The notes under the pieces: generated by a model | Databases searched by the model: none | What the model saw: only the letters and a program-made list of their open reading frames with translations | Told to the model about the DNA's origin: nothing | Made by a program: the position numbers and the translations under genes | Source of the DNA: Actinomycetota bacterium | Lineage (GTDB): Bacteria > Actinomycetota > CADDZG01 > WHSQ01 | Length of the DNA: 64,000 nt | NCBI GenBank assembly: GCA_030447315.1 | Contig: JAUJPD010000001.1 | Location: 47,971-111,970, forward strand | Direction of reading: 5' to 3' | In this document: positions 43,760 through 53,885 of the stretch, one piece after another | Layout: each line of letters starts with the position of its first letter | Numbering within the stretch: the stretch's first letter is position 1

Positions 43760-44431
43760 TCAGCTGGGGTCCGAAGCCGGCGGCGGCACGACGTTGTGGA
43801 GCCAGCCTCGTAGGTCTTCCAAGAACCCCGGATCGATCGTGTGGTCCACCGGCGACTCTCGATAGGCGACGGACACATGTGCGCTCTCCAGCACCTCGCG
43901 CGCCTGGCGGCCCCATCGGACGCCGATAACGGGATCGTAGGCGCCGTGCCCGATCGCCACCGGCCACCCCTTCACGTCCGACAGGTCGATCTCGAACCCG
44001 TCGACGGTGGGGATGAAGCCGCTCAGTCCGATGAGGCCGGCGGGCCGGGGGCGATGCGCGCCCAGAGCGAGCGAATAGCTCATCACGCAGCCTTGCGAGA
44101 AGCCGCCTATGACCGTCCGGTCTATCCCCACACCAAGCTCTTGGAGCAAAGCGTCGAACCAGCGCTGCAGCCGGACGAGCGTGGGGTGGAAGGTGACCGG
44201 GTCCGGATAGCCCACCTGGATGACCTGGTACCAGTGCGCCCCGCCGGGGGGAAGAGCAAGGGGGCCGCGGGGAGCGATCCCGACCAGACGACGCTCGGGG
44301 TCGAGCATGTCGAACAAGGGGAAGAGGTCGTTCTCGTCCGCGCCCCGGCCATGCAGCATGAACAAGGCCCCCTCGGGAGAACCTGCCGCGTCACGGACGC
44401 GGTAGGTCAGCTCCGAGGTCGTCACCGGCAC
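43760..44431 (-). CDS. Carboxylesterase/phospholipase-type alpha/beta-hydrolase
   Basis: GALFMLHGRGADENDLFPLFDML..RTVIGGFSQGCVMSYSLALG..VAIGHGAYDPVIGVRWGRQAREVLESAHVSVAYRESPVDHTIDP. Confidence 0.87.
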   Translation of the reverse strand: MPVTTSELTYRVRDAAGSPEGALFMLHGRGADENDLFPLFDMLDPERRLVGIAPRGPLALPPGGAHWYQVIQVGYPDPVTFHPTLVRLQRWFDALLQELGVGIDRTVIGGFSQGCVMSYSLALGAHRPRPAGLIGLSGFIPTVDGFEIDLSDVKGWPVAIGHGAYDPVIGVRWGRQAREVLESAHVSVAYRESPVDHTIDPGFLEDLRGWLHNVVPPPASDPS

Positions 44432-45861
44432 GCGACGGGCGGAGCGGAAGGCTTGGGAAGTTGAAGCGGGACCAGCTGGATGATCTTCTCGGTCCGGAAC
44501 TTCTTCTCGCCGACTATGACCGCCACGTCGACACCCTGCTTCGTTCTTCCTTGTTCGATCTCGGCCCCCGGAACGGCGGCCGAGATCAACTCCGCCATGG
44601 CCTCGGTCTCGGGTTTCTTCGGGTCGTAGACGATGACGGTGCTCTTGAAGTTGGACCGGGCCGCGTTGGCCGTCTCCTCGATCACCACGGGTCCCCCACC
44701 GGCGGGTCCGCTATCGGTCGCTTGGCGCAGAGCATCCGCGGCCCGTTCGGCGGCTCCCTCCACGAAGCTCCCGTTGTAGACACCCACGTGGATGGCGGAG
44801 GGTTCGACCCCCGGAACCCCGTCGGCTTCGGCCGGGGACTCGTTGTCGGCGATCGCACCGAAGAGGACATCCATAGCGTCTTCGTTCGGAAGCACCACCG
44901 AGGCACCATTCACGTTGCCGATGCCGAGATGAGGGGCGACGTAGGCCTCGTAGCGAGACGGATCGAAAGACCGCAGCCGCCCGAGCAACTTTCGGACGCC
45001 CAGCAGACTCGTGTTGTCGTCGATCGTCAGGTTCTCTCCGGCAACGTCAAGCAACTTGTTGACACGCGACGGGCTGGTGAGCGTCGACGTCGAGGTCAGC
45101 TTGTTGACGGCGGCCGCGACGAACTTCTGTTGGTTCTGGATCCGCGCGAAGTCGCCTGAGGGGAACCTGCGAGAGCGAACGAAACGCAGAGCCTTGTCGC
45201 CGTCGAAGTTCACGAGGCCAACCTCGGCGGGCGTGATCTCGATCCCGGTGCTCGGGTCGAAAGGGATCGGTTCGGAGATACACAGCGTCACGCCGCCGAG
45301 CGCATCGACCACGTCGCGGAAGCCGGCGATGTTGACCTGGACGTACTGGTGGATCTGGAGATCCGTCAGCTGCTTGATCGTCTTGACAAGGTTGTTGGGG
45401 CCGCCCATCAAGGCCGAGTTGATCTTGTCCTCGCCCCGGCCCGCGATCGGCACGTAGAGATCGCGCGGGAACTGCACCATGGTCACCGACTCGTCGGAGG
45501 GATCTATGTGCGCCAAGATGATCGTGTCGGCGCGTTCTCCCTCCACCGCCGCCGCTCCCAGCTCCAGTTGCTCCTCCTCGGTGAGGTCTCCGCGCGAGTC
45601 GGAACCGACCAACAACGCGTTGAACGGCTCCAGCTCGTCTCTGGGCTCGTCGATCTCGGCGATGTCCTCTCGTACCTTCTCTTGGACCGAGAGGACGCGA
45701 TATGAGACGTAGCCGGCGACCCCGACGATGACAACGAGCGTGGCGAGGAGGGCCCACTGCCACCAGGGATGCTTACGCTCCCGCACCCGCACGCTGCGGA
45801 CCAGGCCGTCGTACCTGCTCGCGGCGAAAGGATCGGGGTTCCTCTTGAATGGGTTCTTCAT
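44422..45861 (-). CDS. LytR-CpsA-Psr (LCP) family protein with LytR C-terminal-like domain
   Basis: FNALLVGSDSRGDLTEEE..RADTIILAHIDPSDESVTMVQFPRDLYVPIAGRGEDKINSALMGGPNNLVKTIKQL..RFVRSRRFPSGDFARIQNQQKFV. Confidence 0.93.
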   Translation of the reverse strand: MKNPFKRNPDPFAASRYDGLVRSVRVRERKHPWWQWALLATLVVIVGVAGYVSYRVLSVQEKVREDIAEIDEPRDELEPFNALLVGSDSRGDLTEEEQLELGAAAVEGERADTIILAHIDPSDESVTMVQFPRDLYVPIAGRGEDKINSALMGGPNNLVKTIKQLTDLQIHQYVQVNIAGFRDVVDALGGVTLCISEPIPFDPSTGIEITPAEVGLVNFDGDKALRFVRSRRFPSGDFARIQNQQKFVAAAVNKLTSTSTLTSPSRVNKLLDVAGENLTIDDNTSLLGVRKLLGRLRSFDPSRYEAYVAPHLGIGNVNGASVVLPNEDAMDVLFGAIADNESPAEADGVPGVEPSAIHVGVYNGSFVEGAAERAADALRQATDSGPAGGGPVVIEETANAARSNFKSTVIVYDPKKPETEAMAELISAAVPGAEIEQGRTKQGVDVAVIVGEKKFRTEKIIQLVPLQLPKPSAPPVACR

Positions 45862-45871
45862 GCGGTGACGA

Positions 45872-47266
45872 TTATGGGCCGGTCATGTCCTCGGGCTTGA
45901 CCCACTCGTCGAACTCCTCCTCGGTGACGTAGCCGAGTTTCACCGCTGCATCCCGCAGGTTCATGTCCTCCCGGTGGGCCAAAAGCGCTATCTCGGCCGA
46001 TCTCTCGTAGCCGATATGCGGGTTGAGCGCAGTCACGAGCATCAACGAGCTATCGAGATGCTCCTGGATCACCTTGCGGTTCGGCTCGATGCCTACCGCG
46101 GCGTGGTCGTTGAACGACCGGCAGGCGTCGGCCAGAAGCGCGATCGACTCGAGCACGTTGTGGAGCATCAAGGGCTTGTAGACGTTCAGTTGGAAAGCTC
46201 CCTGGGTTCCCCCGAAGGCAACCGCGGCATCGTTGCCGATGACCTGCCCACACACCATCGTCATGGCTTCGGACTGTGTCGGGTTGATCTTGCCCGGCAT
46301 GATCGAAGAGCCGGGCTCGTTCTCGGGGATCTTGAGCTCCGCGATGCCCGCGCGCGGCCCCATCGCGTAATAGCGCACGTCGTTGGCGATCTTGTAGAGC
46401 GCAACGGCGAGGGTCCGGATCGCCCCGCTCACGTCGACCATGGCGTCGTGGGCCGAAAGGGCTGCGAACTTGTTCTCGGCAGCCTTGAAGGGGTGTCCGG
46501 TCTCGGCCGCGAGCGTGGCCGCGACCGTCTCTCCGAACCGCGGGTGCGCGTTGAGCCCGGTGCCGACCGCGGTGCCTCCGATCGCCAGCTCGTACACGCC
46601 TGGTAGAGATCGCCGGACGCCTTCGATCGCCTGGTTCGCCTGGGTGACCCACCCCGAGATGACCTGCGAGAGCCTGACCGGCGTCGCGTCTTGCAGATGC
46701 GTGCGCCCCACCATGATCACGTCGTCGTACATGGCGGCCTTGGACGCGAGCGTGTCGCGCAGTGCCTCGGCTGCGGGGATCAAGGCGCCGTGGACCTGCT
46801 CCACCACCGCGATGTGCATCGCCGTCGGAAAAGTGTCGTTGGAGGACTGCCCCCGGTTCACGTCGTCGTTCGGGTGCACCGGCTTCTTCGACCCCACCTC
46901 GCCGCCGGCGAGTTGGATCGCCCGGTTCGCGATGACCTCGTTCGCGTTCATGTTCGATTGCGTGCCCGAACCCGTCTGCCATACGACCAGGGGGAACTGA
47001 TCGTCGAGCTTGCCCTCGATGACTTCATCGGCCGCGCGAGCGATGAGGTCGGCCTTGTCCTGTGACAGCTCGCCCAGCTCTGCGTTGGCGAGTGCTGCCG
47101 CTTTCTTCAACAGCCCGAAGGCGCGGATCACGGCGCGGCCCCACACGAAACGATCTCGTCCGATGGGGAAGTTCTCGATCGAGCGCTGCGTCTGCGCGCC
47201 CCACAAGACGTCGGCCGGAACCCGCACCTCTCCGAGGCTGTCTTTGTCGATCCGGTGATCGCTCAA
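45872..47266 (-). CDS. fumC: Class II fumarate hydratase
   Basis: [67 protein letters not shown]. Confidence 0.96.
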   Translation of the reverse strand: MSDHRIDKDSLGEVRVPADVLWGAQTQRSIENFPIGRDRFVWGRAVIRAFGLLKKAAALANAELGELSQDKADLIARAADEVIEGKLDDQFPLVVWQTGSGTQSNMNANEVIANRAIQLAGGEVGSKKPVHPNDDVNRGQSSNDTFPTAMHIAVVEQVHGALIPAAEALRDTLASKAAMYDDVIMVGRTHLQDATPVRLSQVISGWVTQANQAIEGVRRSLPGVYELAIGGTAVGTGLNAHPRFGETVAATLAAETGHPFKAAENKFAALSAHDAMVDVSGAIRTLAVALYKIANDVRYYAMGPRAGIAELKIPENEPGSSIMPGKINPTQSEAMTMVCGQVIGNDAAVAFGGTQGAFQLNVYKPLMLHNVLESIALLADACRSFNDHAAVGIEPNRKVIQEHLDSSLMLVTALNPHIGYERSAEIALLAHREDMNLRDAAVKLGYVTEEEFDEWVKPEDMTGP

Positions 47267-47282
47267 CTAGGCCTCCCGCGGC

Positions 47283-47780
47283 CTACGGCGTGGCAGCAGC
47301 GTCGCCGCACAGGAGCGGTAGGTCACACCGCTCCATCACGACCGCGGTACGGCCCAGGGCCACTCCGGTCATGAGCAGGCCGAGACCCAGGGCAAGCGTC
47401 CACCACACCAGCGGCGTCCGCCAGCTGTGCATGGGCGCGCGGCCGAAGCGCTCGTCCGCCACCGGTCCCTCGAAGGAGATCTCGGCCAGGACCATGCGTG
47501 CGTCGGTCAGCTGGAGCCGGCGAACCATGACGATGACCGGGGCCCAGGGATTGGAGCCGCCGTAGAGCCAGGCTCCGGGGGCAGTTCGGTCCTTCAGCAC
47601 AGAGACCTCGACGCCCGCCTCGTTCAGCCGGCCCACCAGGAGATGGGCCTCGATGTCGTTGGCCGCCTTTAGAAGCTGAACCCATCCCGAACCTCCGCCC
47701 CCGTCGCCTCCGCCCCGATCGGCTGCGGGCGGAAGAGATCCGATCCCATCGCGAGGAGGGGTAGCAACGACGGAGGCCAT
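47283..47780 (-). CDS. DUF2007-like domain plus C-terminal TM protein
   Basis: WVQLLKAANDIEAHLLVGRLNEAGVEVSVLKDRTAPGAWLYGGSNPWAPVIVMVRRLQLTDARMVLAEI, then RTPLVWWTLALGLGLLMTGVALG. Confidence 0.65.
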   Translation of the reverse strand: MASVVATPPRDGIGSLPPAADRGGGDGGGGSGWVQLLKAANDIEAHLLVGRLNEAGVEVSVLKDRTAPGAWLYGGSNPWAPVIVMVRRLQLTDARMVLAEISFEGPVADERFGRAPMHSWRTPLVWWTLALGLGLLMTGVALGRTAVVMERCDLPLLCGDAAATP

Positions 47781-47955
47781 CAGGTAAGCCTACGCCGGAG
47801 GGGGCCTTAGCCGCGGCCTCCAGCCTGCGCGGGCAGCGGGCTCCGCCTTGGCAGGAGTTGTGGCGTCTGGTGCCGAATCAGAACAAAGAACCAAACCACC
47901 CCGGGCCCGGTCCACGTAATGCCTAGGTGAGACCGACACAGCGAGGGGGACGCAG

Positions 47956-48564
47956 ATGCGAGCACACGTTCGAAGCACCAGGCGAGATGTAAGGGGCACC
48001 TCGCCCGCACTGGCTTTCGTCGGCGTTGCCGTCGCGGGCTTTCTACTTCTCCAGGCGGGCGTGTCACACGGAGCGCCGTCAGGAGTTCACATCGAGGACC
48101 AAGCTGGCGACGCCAACGGCGTCAACACTCAAGGTGAGTACGGTTTCGGCCTTGGAGTGGCGACGGAGCCGGCCCAGCTACCGGAAGCGGACCTCCTCGA
48201 GGTCGACCTCAGGCCCGCACGCCGGGGCTACTCGTTGTCCTTCCACACCTCAGCGCCGGCCGCGACCGGCTACGTGTACGGCATCACGGCGGAAGTAAGT
48301 GGCTGCAGGAGGATGTTCATAAGGCAGGAACGCGCGGCCGAAGCGTCACGAACGGTGGTCTACGGCTGCGGCTACGAAGGAGACGTGGTCGGTGAAACAG
48401 AGCAGCAGCGAGGCAACACGCTGCGCGTCAACATCCCTCGCTCGATCGGGGCGTTGATGGCCGGTGGCACGAGGATGCGGGCCGAGACGCTGAAGCTGGT
48501 AGCGCGTGTACCCGGTGGAACCTTCGCGCCGGTGTTCATCGATACGGCGTCACCTCGCGCATAG
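47956..48564 (+). CDS. Secreted hypothetical protein
   Basis: Open reading frame with N-terminal hydrophobic signal (ALAFVGVAVAGFLLLQAGVSHGA) and an SD-like GAGGGGGAC upstream; no family recognised. Confidence 0.6.
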   Translation: MRAHVRSTRRDVRGTSPALAFVGVAVAGFLLLQAGVSHGAPSGVHIEDQAGDANGVNTQGEYGFGLGVATEPAQLPEADLLEVDLRPARRGYSLSFHTSAPAATGYVYGITAEVSGCRRMFIRQERAAEASRTVVYGCGYEGDVVGETEQQRGNTLRVNIPRSIGALMAGGTRMRAETLKLVARVPGGTFAPVFIDTASPRA

Positions 48565-48639
48565 TCCAGTTGCGGAAGCCCGGTCGATCATGCGTTCCAC
48601 CCTATTGCGGCACCACCCGTAACCATCCGAGAGCTTCGT

Positions 48640-49260
48640 TTAGCCGCCGGATAGCTTGGGACTCTTGTCCAGGTCCTTCAACCCGTTCCAGGCGAGGTTC
48701 ACGAGATGCGCGGCAACGGTGCGGCTGCTGGGCTTTCCCGTCTCCAACCACCACTGCCCGACCAGCGCCACCATCCCCACCAGCGCCTGGGAGTAAAGAG
48801 GCGCTAGTTTCGCGTCGTAGCCTCGCTGTTTGAACTCGCCGACCAGCACGTACTCGACCTGGGTGGCGATATCGCTGATGACGCTGGCGAGGGTCCCGCC
48901 GGAGCTTGCGACCGGTGAATCGCGCACGAGGATCGTGAAACCGTCGGGCTCGTTCTCGATGTAGCTGAGGAACGCGGTAGCGGCTTGTTCGAGCAGCTCC
49001 TTGGGCGTGGTCCCCACGAGGGCTTCGGTGATCCGCTCCAGCAGGTGCTGGACCTCGCGGTCGACGATGACCGCGTACATCCCCTCTTTGCCCCCGAAGT
49101 GCTCGTAGACGATGGGTTTGGAGACCCCTGCCTTCTGAGCGATCTCTTCGATCGAAGTCGCCTCGAAACCTTTGGACGCGAAACGGGAGCGCGCCACGTC
49201 CAGTAACTGGGCGCGGCGCTGCTGACCCGTCATTCGGACGCGCTTGGGCTCCTCGATCAC
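48640..49260 (-). CDS. TetR-family transcriptional regulator
   Basis: RRAQLLDVARSRFASKGFEATSIEEIAQKAGVSKPIVYEHFGGKEGMYAVIVDREVQ. Confidence 0.95.
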   Translation of the reverse strand: MIEEPKRVRMTGQQRRAQLLDVARSRFASKGFEATSIEEIAQKAGVSKPIVYEHFGGKEGMYAVIVDREVQHLLERITEALVGTTPKELLEQAATAFLSYIENEPDGFTILVRDSPVASSGGTLASVISDIATQVEYVLVGEFKQRGYDAKLAPLYSQALVGMVALVGQWWLETGKPSSRTVAAHLVNLAWNGLKDLDKSPKLSGG

Positions 49261-49284
49261 GAGGACCTGTCTACACGACCGCTG

Positions 49285-50241
49285 CTACGGCGACTGCAGC
49301 TGCTTGTCGGTGACCTCTTTGACATCCCACGCGAGGTTGAGCATCTCGAGCCCGCGGATGACGCCGGCGGTGAGATCGATCTGATGCTTCTCCAGACCGT
49401 GGATCGCCGAGGCCGGGAACGCGTGATGGTTGTTGTGCCAGGACTCACCGAAGCTGACCAACGCGAGCGGCCAGTTGTTCGTGCTGTGATCGGTGGTCTC
49501 GTGAGGCCGCTTCCCGTAGAAGTGGCAGATCGAGTTGACGCTCCAGGTGACGTGATGCAGCAGGAAGATACGCACCAGGCCACCCCAGAGAAAAGCACTC
49601 AGCGCGCCCGACCAAGTCTGCGTGACGGCGAGGCCGATGAGCCCGGGGCCGACGAAGGAGATGAGCGCCCACAGGGGGAACAGCTTGTCGATCGTGCGAA
49701 GCATCGGCTCTTTCATCAGGTCCGGCGCCCACCTCTTCATCGACGTCGCTTCGTCGTCGAAGAACCAGCCGATGTGCGCGTGCCACAGCCCCTTCAACAC
49801 GCTCTTCACCCCCGGTCCCTCGTCGAGGTGGGGGGAGTGTGGGTCCCCCGGCTGGTCGGCGAAGGCGTGGTGCCGACGGTGGTCTGCGACCCACTTGATG
49901 ACCGGGCCCTGGATCGCCATCGAGCCGGCGATCGCGAGCAGCCCGCGCACGAAGTCGGTGGTCTTGAAGCTCCGATGGGTGAAGAGCCGGTGGAATCCGA
50001 CGGTCACGCCGAGGCCGGTGAAGGCATAGGTCGCGACGAGGATCGCGAGGTCCAACCCGCTGAAGCCTCGCCCCCACAACGACCACACCGCGGCCGCGAA
50101 GCCGAGGAACGGCACGATCGTGACGATAAGCGTCAATCTCCGCTGCAGCGTCGCGGTGCTGGGCGGCAGCGCCACGACGCCGGGGATCGCCGGCTCTGGC
50201 TGGCCCGGGGTGGTCTTCCGGTCGAGTAGTACCTGGCTCAC
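49285..50241 (-). CDS. Acyl-CoA desaturase (membrane fatty-acid desaturase)
   Basis: Three histidine boxes: HRLFTHRSF, HRRHH, HNNHHAFP; multi-TM. Confidence 0.94.
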   Translation of the reverse strand: MSQVLLDRKTTPGQPEPAIPGVVALPPSTATLQRRLTLIVTIVPFLGFAAAVWSLWGRGFSGLDLAILVATYAFTGLGVTVGFHRLFTHRSFKTTDFVRGLLAIAGSMAIQGPVIKWVADHRRHHAFADQPGDPHSPHLDEGPGVKSVLKGLWHAHIGWFFDDEATSMKRWAPDLMKEPMLRTIDKLFPLWALISFVGPGLIGLAVTQTWSGALSAFLWGGLVRIFLLHHVTWSVNSICHFYGKRPHETTDHSTNNWPLALVSFGESWHNNHHAFPASAIHGLEKHQIDLTAGVIRGLEMLNLAWDVKEVTDKQLQSP

Positions 50242-50267
50242 GCTCGGCCTCCTGAACGTCGACGGAC

Positions 50268-50306
50268 CTACACTTACGTAGCAGTAACCTACTGCACCGT
50301 AGGTTA
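50268..50306. promoter_or_regulatory. Candidate TetR operator / promoter region of the desaturase-tetR operon
   Basis: CTACACTTACGTAG, GCAGTAACCTACTGC (arms GCAGTA/TACTGC) and TAACCTAC-TGCACC-GTAGGTTA (perfect 8-bp arms) overlap 27-66 nt upstream of the desaturase start. Confidence 0.65.
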
Positions 50307-50846
50307 GCCGTCAAGGACCGTGCGTGGATCGAGCGGAAGCTCTCGGTGTTCGAGGAACAGGTGCTGGACGACCTGATCCGCGACCTCCGAGCGCATCCAG
50401 TCGCCCACTGAATCAATCCTCCGGGAATCGGATCGGCTGATGAGGTCGTTGTTCGAGCCATCATTGACTTTTTGGCGACGCAGGGCCGTCGGGAGGAGGT
50501 TGAGGCTTTCCTCCAACGAGCACGCAAGCAGTATCGCGGAATGGCCGTTGAGGTTGTAGAAGATGATCGCGATGCTCCGTTCGCTGATTCGCAATCATCC
50601 TTTTGTCCTGCTTACTCGAAGACTTCCGCTCGACTTGGGCCATATCGCTTGCTTCCATTTCCCCGATATGGGATGTGGACCAGGTGTGGACCGTCCCGTC
50701 TCCCCCTCGCGTGCAACGTCCTCGATCGGTCGTGCGTCTCGATACCCAGAAGCGGACATAAGCGGCGGATCGAAAGAGGGCGAAGGATGGGATCGAAGCT
50801 GGCGTTGCGTGGGGTGGCCCTGCCGTTTCAGGCCGCGTCATAGAGC

Positions 50847-52337
50847 ATGAAGGACCTACGGACGATCCTTCTAGCCACAGCGCTCCTCGCGGCCTTCGCT
50901 CCTGCCGCGCAGGGGCGCTCCTACACCTGCTTCGGAAAGACCGCGACCGTCGTCGGAACCGCGGATCACGACTCGCTGGAGGGGACCGACGGCCACGACG
51001 TCATCGTCGGTCTCGGAGGAGCCGACACGATCCGCGCAGGGAGCGGTGACGACGTCATCTGCGAAGGCTCCAATGGAGAGGTCCTGAACAGCACCATCTA
51101 CGGTGGCGCGGGAGACGACGTGATCCTTGGCGGTCCGGGCGCCGACACAGTGTTCGCCGGCGGCGGGAGCGATCTCGTCTACGGCAGCGAAGGCCGCGAC
51201 GACCTGTCGGGGTGGAGCGGTAACGACCGCCTCTATGGCGGGAAAGGCGACGACGAGGTTGGTACCGGACCGGGTCGTGACATCGCCGGCGGCGGCGCGG
51301 GAGCCGATCTGCTGGCGTGGGAGGCGGTCTGGAAGCAGGGAACAGAGCTATCGCCGTGGACGGTGAACCTCGAACGCGGGACGGCGACCGGCTACGGGCG
51401 CGATCGGTTCAGCAACATCGAGGCAGTGCGTGGGTCGCCCGAAGGTGACCTCCTGGTCGGCAGCTCCGGGCGAGACAGGATCTTCGGAGGTTCCGGCAGA
51501 GATGTGATCCGAGGGCGTGGTGGTGACGACTATCTAAGCGGCGAGGGTGAGTTCGGAGTCACCGGGTCGAACGACAGGATCTTCGGCGGGCGAGGAAGCG
51601 ACGAGATCATCGGCGACGGCACAGAGGACGCGGCCGGCGACGATCGGCTGTTCGGCGGCCCCGGCGACGACCTCGTCTATGGCGACTACTCCTTCTTCAT
51701 CGAGACGGAAGAAGCGCAGGGTTCGGACTTCATGGCCGGTGGACCCGGCACGGATGAGCTTCACGGCGACTTCGTCGGCGACGACAGCACCGATGACAAC
51801 GGTGAAGGCGCGCCCGATGAAATCAGGGGAGGCGGTGGGCGCGACCACCTCATGGGAGACGGAGGCGACGACGAGCTGTACGGCGGAGCCGGCAATGATG
51901 TCTTGGACGGCGACACCATCAGGGGACACGGATGGGACGACACGCTGCACGGTGGCGCCGGCGCCGACGTGCTCAACGGCGAACTTGCGTGGCACGGCGG
52001 CGGTGAGGATCGCCTGTTCGGCGGACGGGGAAGTGATCGTCTCTACGGTGACGTCTTCGTCCCGAACGGGATCGCCACGTCTACCCCGGAAACGTTCCGG
52101 CCGGCGGCCGACTACCTGGTCGGAGGAGGCGGGGCCGATCTCCTGGTGGGAGATGTGCCGGATGAGCAGGGGAACCGCGGTGCGTCCGACCGGTTATACG
52201 GGGGCAGGGGCAACGACGACCTCCACGGCGAAGGTTGGGACGACCATCTCGACGGCAACGCAGGCAACGATCGCGCAGACGGAGGTTCGGGCTTCGACGA
52301 GTGCGAGAACTCTGAGGAGAACGTCAGCTGCGAGTGA
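50847..52337 (+). CDS. Secreted RTX-type (hemolysin-type calcium-binding repeat) protein
   Basis: Signal peptide MKDLRTILLATALLAAFAPAAQG then many GGxGxDxL/IxGxxGxD nonapeptides. Confidence 0.92.
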   Translation: MKDLRTILLATALLAAFAPAAQGRSYTCFGKTATVVGTADHDSLEGTDGHDVIVGLGGADTIRAGSGDDVICEGSNGEVLNSTIYGGAGDDVILGGPGADTVFAGGGSDLVYGSEGRDDLSGWSGNDRLYGGKGDDEVGTGPGRDIAGGGAGADLLAWEAVWKQGTELSPWTVNLERGTATGYGRDRFSNIEAVRGSPEGDLLVGSSGRDRIFGGSGRDVIRGRGGDDYLSGEGEFGVTGSNDRIFGGRGSDEIIGDGTEDAAGDDRLFGGPGDDLVYGDYSFFIETEEAQGSDFMAGGPGTDELHGDFVGDDSTDDNGEGAPDEIRGGGGRDHLMGDGGDDELYGGAGNDVLDGDTIRGHGWDDTLHGGAGADVLNGELAWHGGGEDRLFGGRGSDRLYGDVFVPNGIATSTPETFRPAADYLVGGGGADLLVGDVPDEQGNRGASDRLYGGRGNDDLHGEGWDDHLDGNAGNDRADGGSGFDECENSEENVSCE

Positions 52338-52599
52338 GATGTTGAAGATGAAGAGAGCTAACTAGCCGGACCCGCAGACGCCCACAACTCGTGTCCCTGC
52401 GGTGCAGCGTCCCTCGCGCTCCAGCTCCTGCTGTTTGGTGATCTCGTCGCGGACCGACCGGGAGTCTCGGAAGCTGTTGCCGACCAGGCCGAAGAGGCTG
52501 GCGATGAAGCGCGCGAGGCCGTCAAGAAACCGCGCCGCGAACCAGTGACCTCCCGCGTAGAAGGCACAATTGTCGTACCCCCTCGCCATAATCACAGGC

Positions 52600-53741
52600 A
52601 TGGAACTCACCTTCGTCGACGAGGCGATCGAGTTGCTGGAGAAGGCCAACGCGGACCTCGAGCCCGAGCTGCTGAGCGCTGCGGATGCCCGGGCGCGGCT
52701 CGAGTCGTATGCCAGGTTCAGCGACTGGCTGGCTTCGGGATCGCCGCGCTCTCGCCCAGGCTCGACGACGCGCATGAGCTGGCACGGGTCACCGGTACGT
52801 CACTGGGCAAAGCCACCGAGACCGTGGCCACGGGCAAAGTCCTGGGGGGATCGGTGGAGCTGAGCGCCGCGCTGCAACAGGGCGATATCTCGTTGGAGCA
52901 GGCCACCGAGATCGCCAGAGCCGAGGCATCGGCGCCGGGGGCCGCAAAAGATCTCGTCGCCGTGGCCACAGAAGAGTCGTTCCACGTACTGAGAGACAAA
53001 GCTCGAAAGACCAAGCTCGAGGCCGAACAGCACCTCGATCTCGCCGCTCGCCAGCATGCGGCCCGACGGGCGCGGAGCCACTGCGACGACCTCGGCATGG
53101 TCCACATCCACTTGGAGCTGGAGCCCCACATCGGTGCGCCGATCGTGGCGCGGGCCGAAGCCGAGGCCCAGCGGCTCGCCCGCCACGCCAAGGCCGCAGC
53201 CAGAGCCAACCCCGACGGGCATGCAGACGACGGCTACGAGCCCTTCGAGCGTCATCTCGCCGATGCCTATGCGGCACTGCTGGCGGGATCGGGCACAGGC
53301 CGGGCCAAGCGTCCCGAGTTGGTGGTGCTGGTGAGCCACGAGGTGGCGAAGCGGGGCTGGAGCGATGTGCGAGCGGGAGAGGTGTGCAAGATCCCCGGCG
53401 TCGGGCCGGTGTCGCCCCAGGTGGCCAAAGAGATCTCATCCGATGCTTTCCTTAGCGGGGTGTTCTATGACGGAAGCGATCTGCGCCACATCAAACGGTG
53501 GTCGCGCGACATCCCGGTCGAGGTCAGAGTCGCTTTGGAGCTGGGAGAGGGCCCTGGTTTCGACGGGGTCGTGTGCACCGATTGCGGCAACCGCTTCCGG
53601 ACCGAGTTCGATCACGTGCGGCCGCGTTGCAGGCGGGGGCCGACGTCTCCCCGCAACCTCAAGCCGCGTTGTTGGCGCTGCCACCAGGCCAAGACGGCGC
53701 GGGATCGGCGGGCCGGGCTGCTCAGACCCTCTGAACCCTGA
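52600..53741 (+). CDS. DUF222/HNH-endonuclease-domain protein; one apparent frameshift
   Basis: MELTFVDEAIELLEKANADLEPELLSAADARARLESYARF continues in the +frame of ORF 52545..53741 (QRLAGFGIAALSPRLDDAHELARVTGTSLGKA...CTDCGNRFRTEFDHVRPRCRRGPTSPRNLKPRCWRCHQAKTARD). Confidence 0.85.
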
Positions 53742-53885
53742 CGCAGGACTCGCTCCCGGGGATCGCGACTTGCCGCACACGTCCGCCACCGAGATCGTGA
53801 TCACTGCGGGTGTCGCCACCCGAGTCCACCCTTGCCGTTGTCTGCGCGCAGGGTCATTAAAGGCGCATTCGCGGACCTCGTGGGT

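Noticed and set aside
52600-53741. HNH gene as evidence for a mobile element, homing endonuclease or intein
   Set aside because: DUF222-HNH proteins are common multicopy chromosomal genes in Actinobacteria; no integrase, transposase, terminal repeats or split host gene seen.
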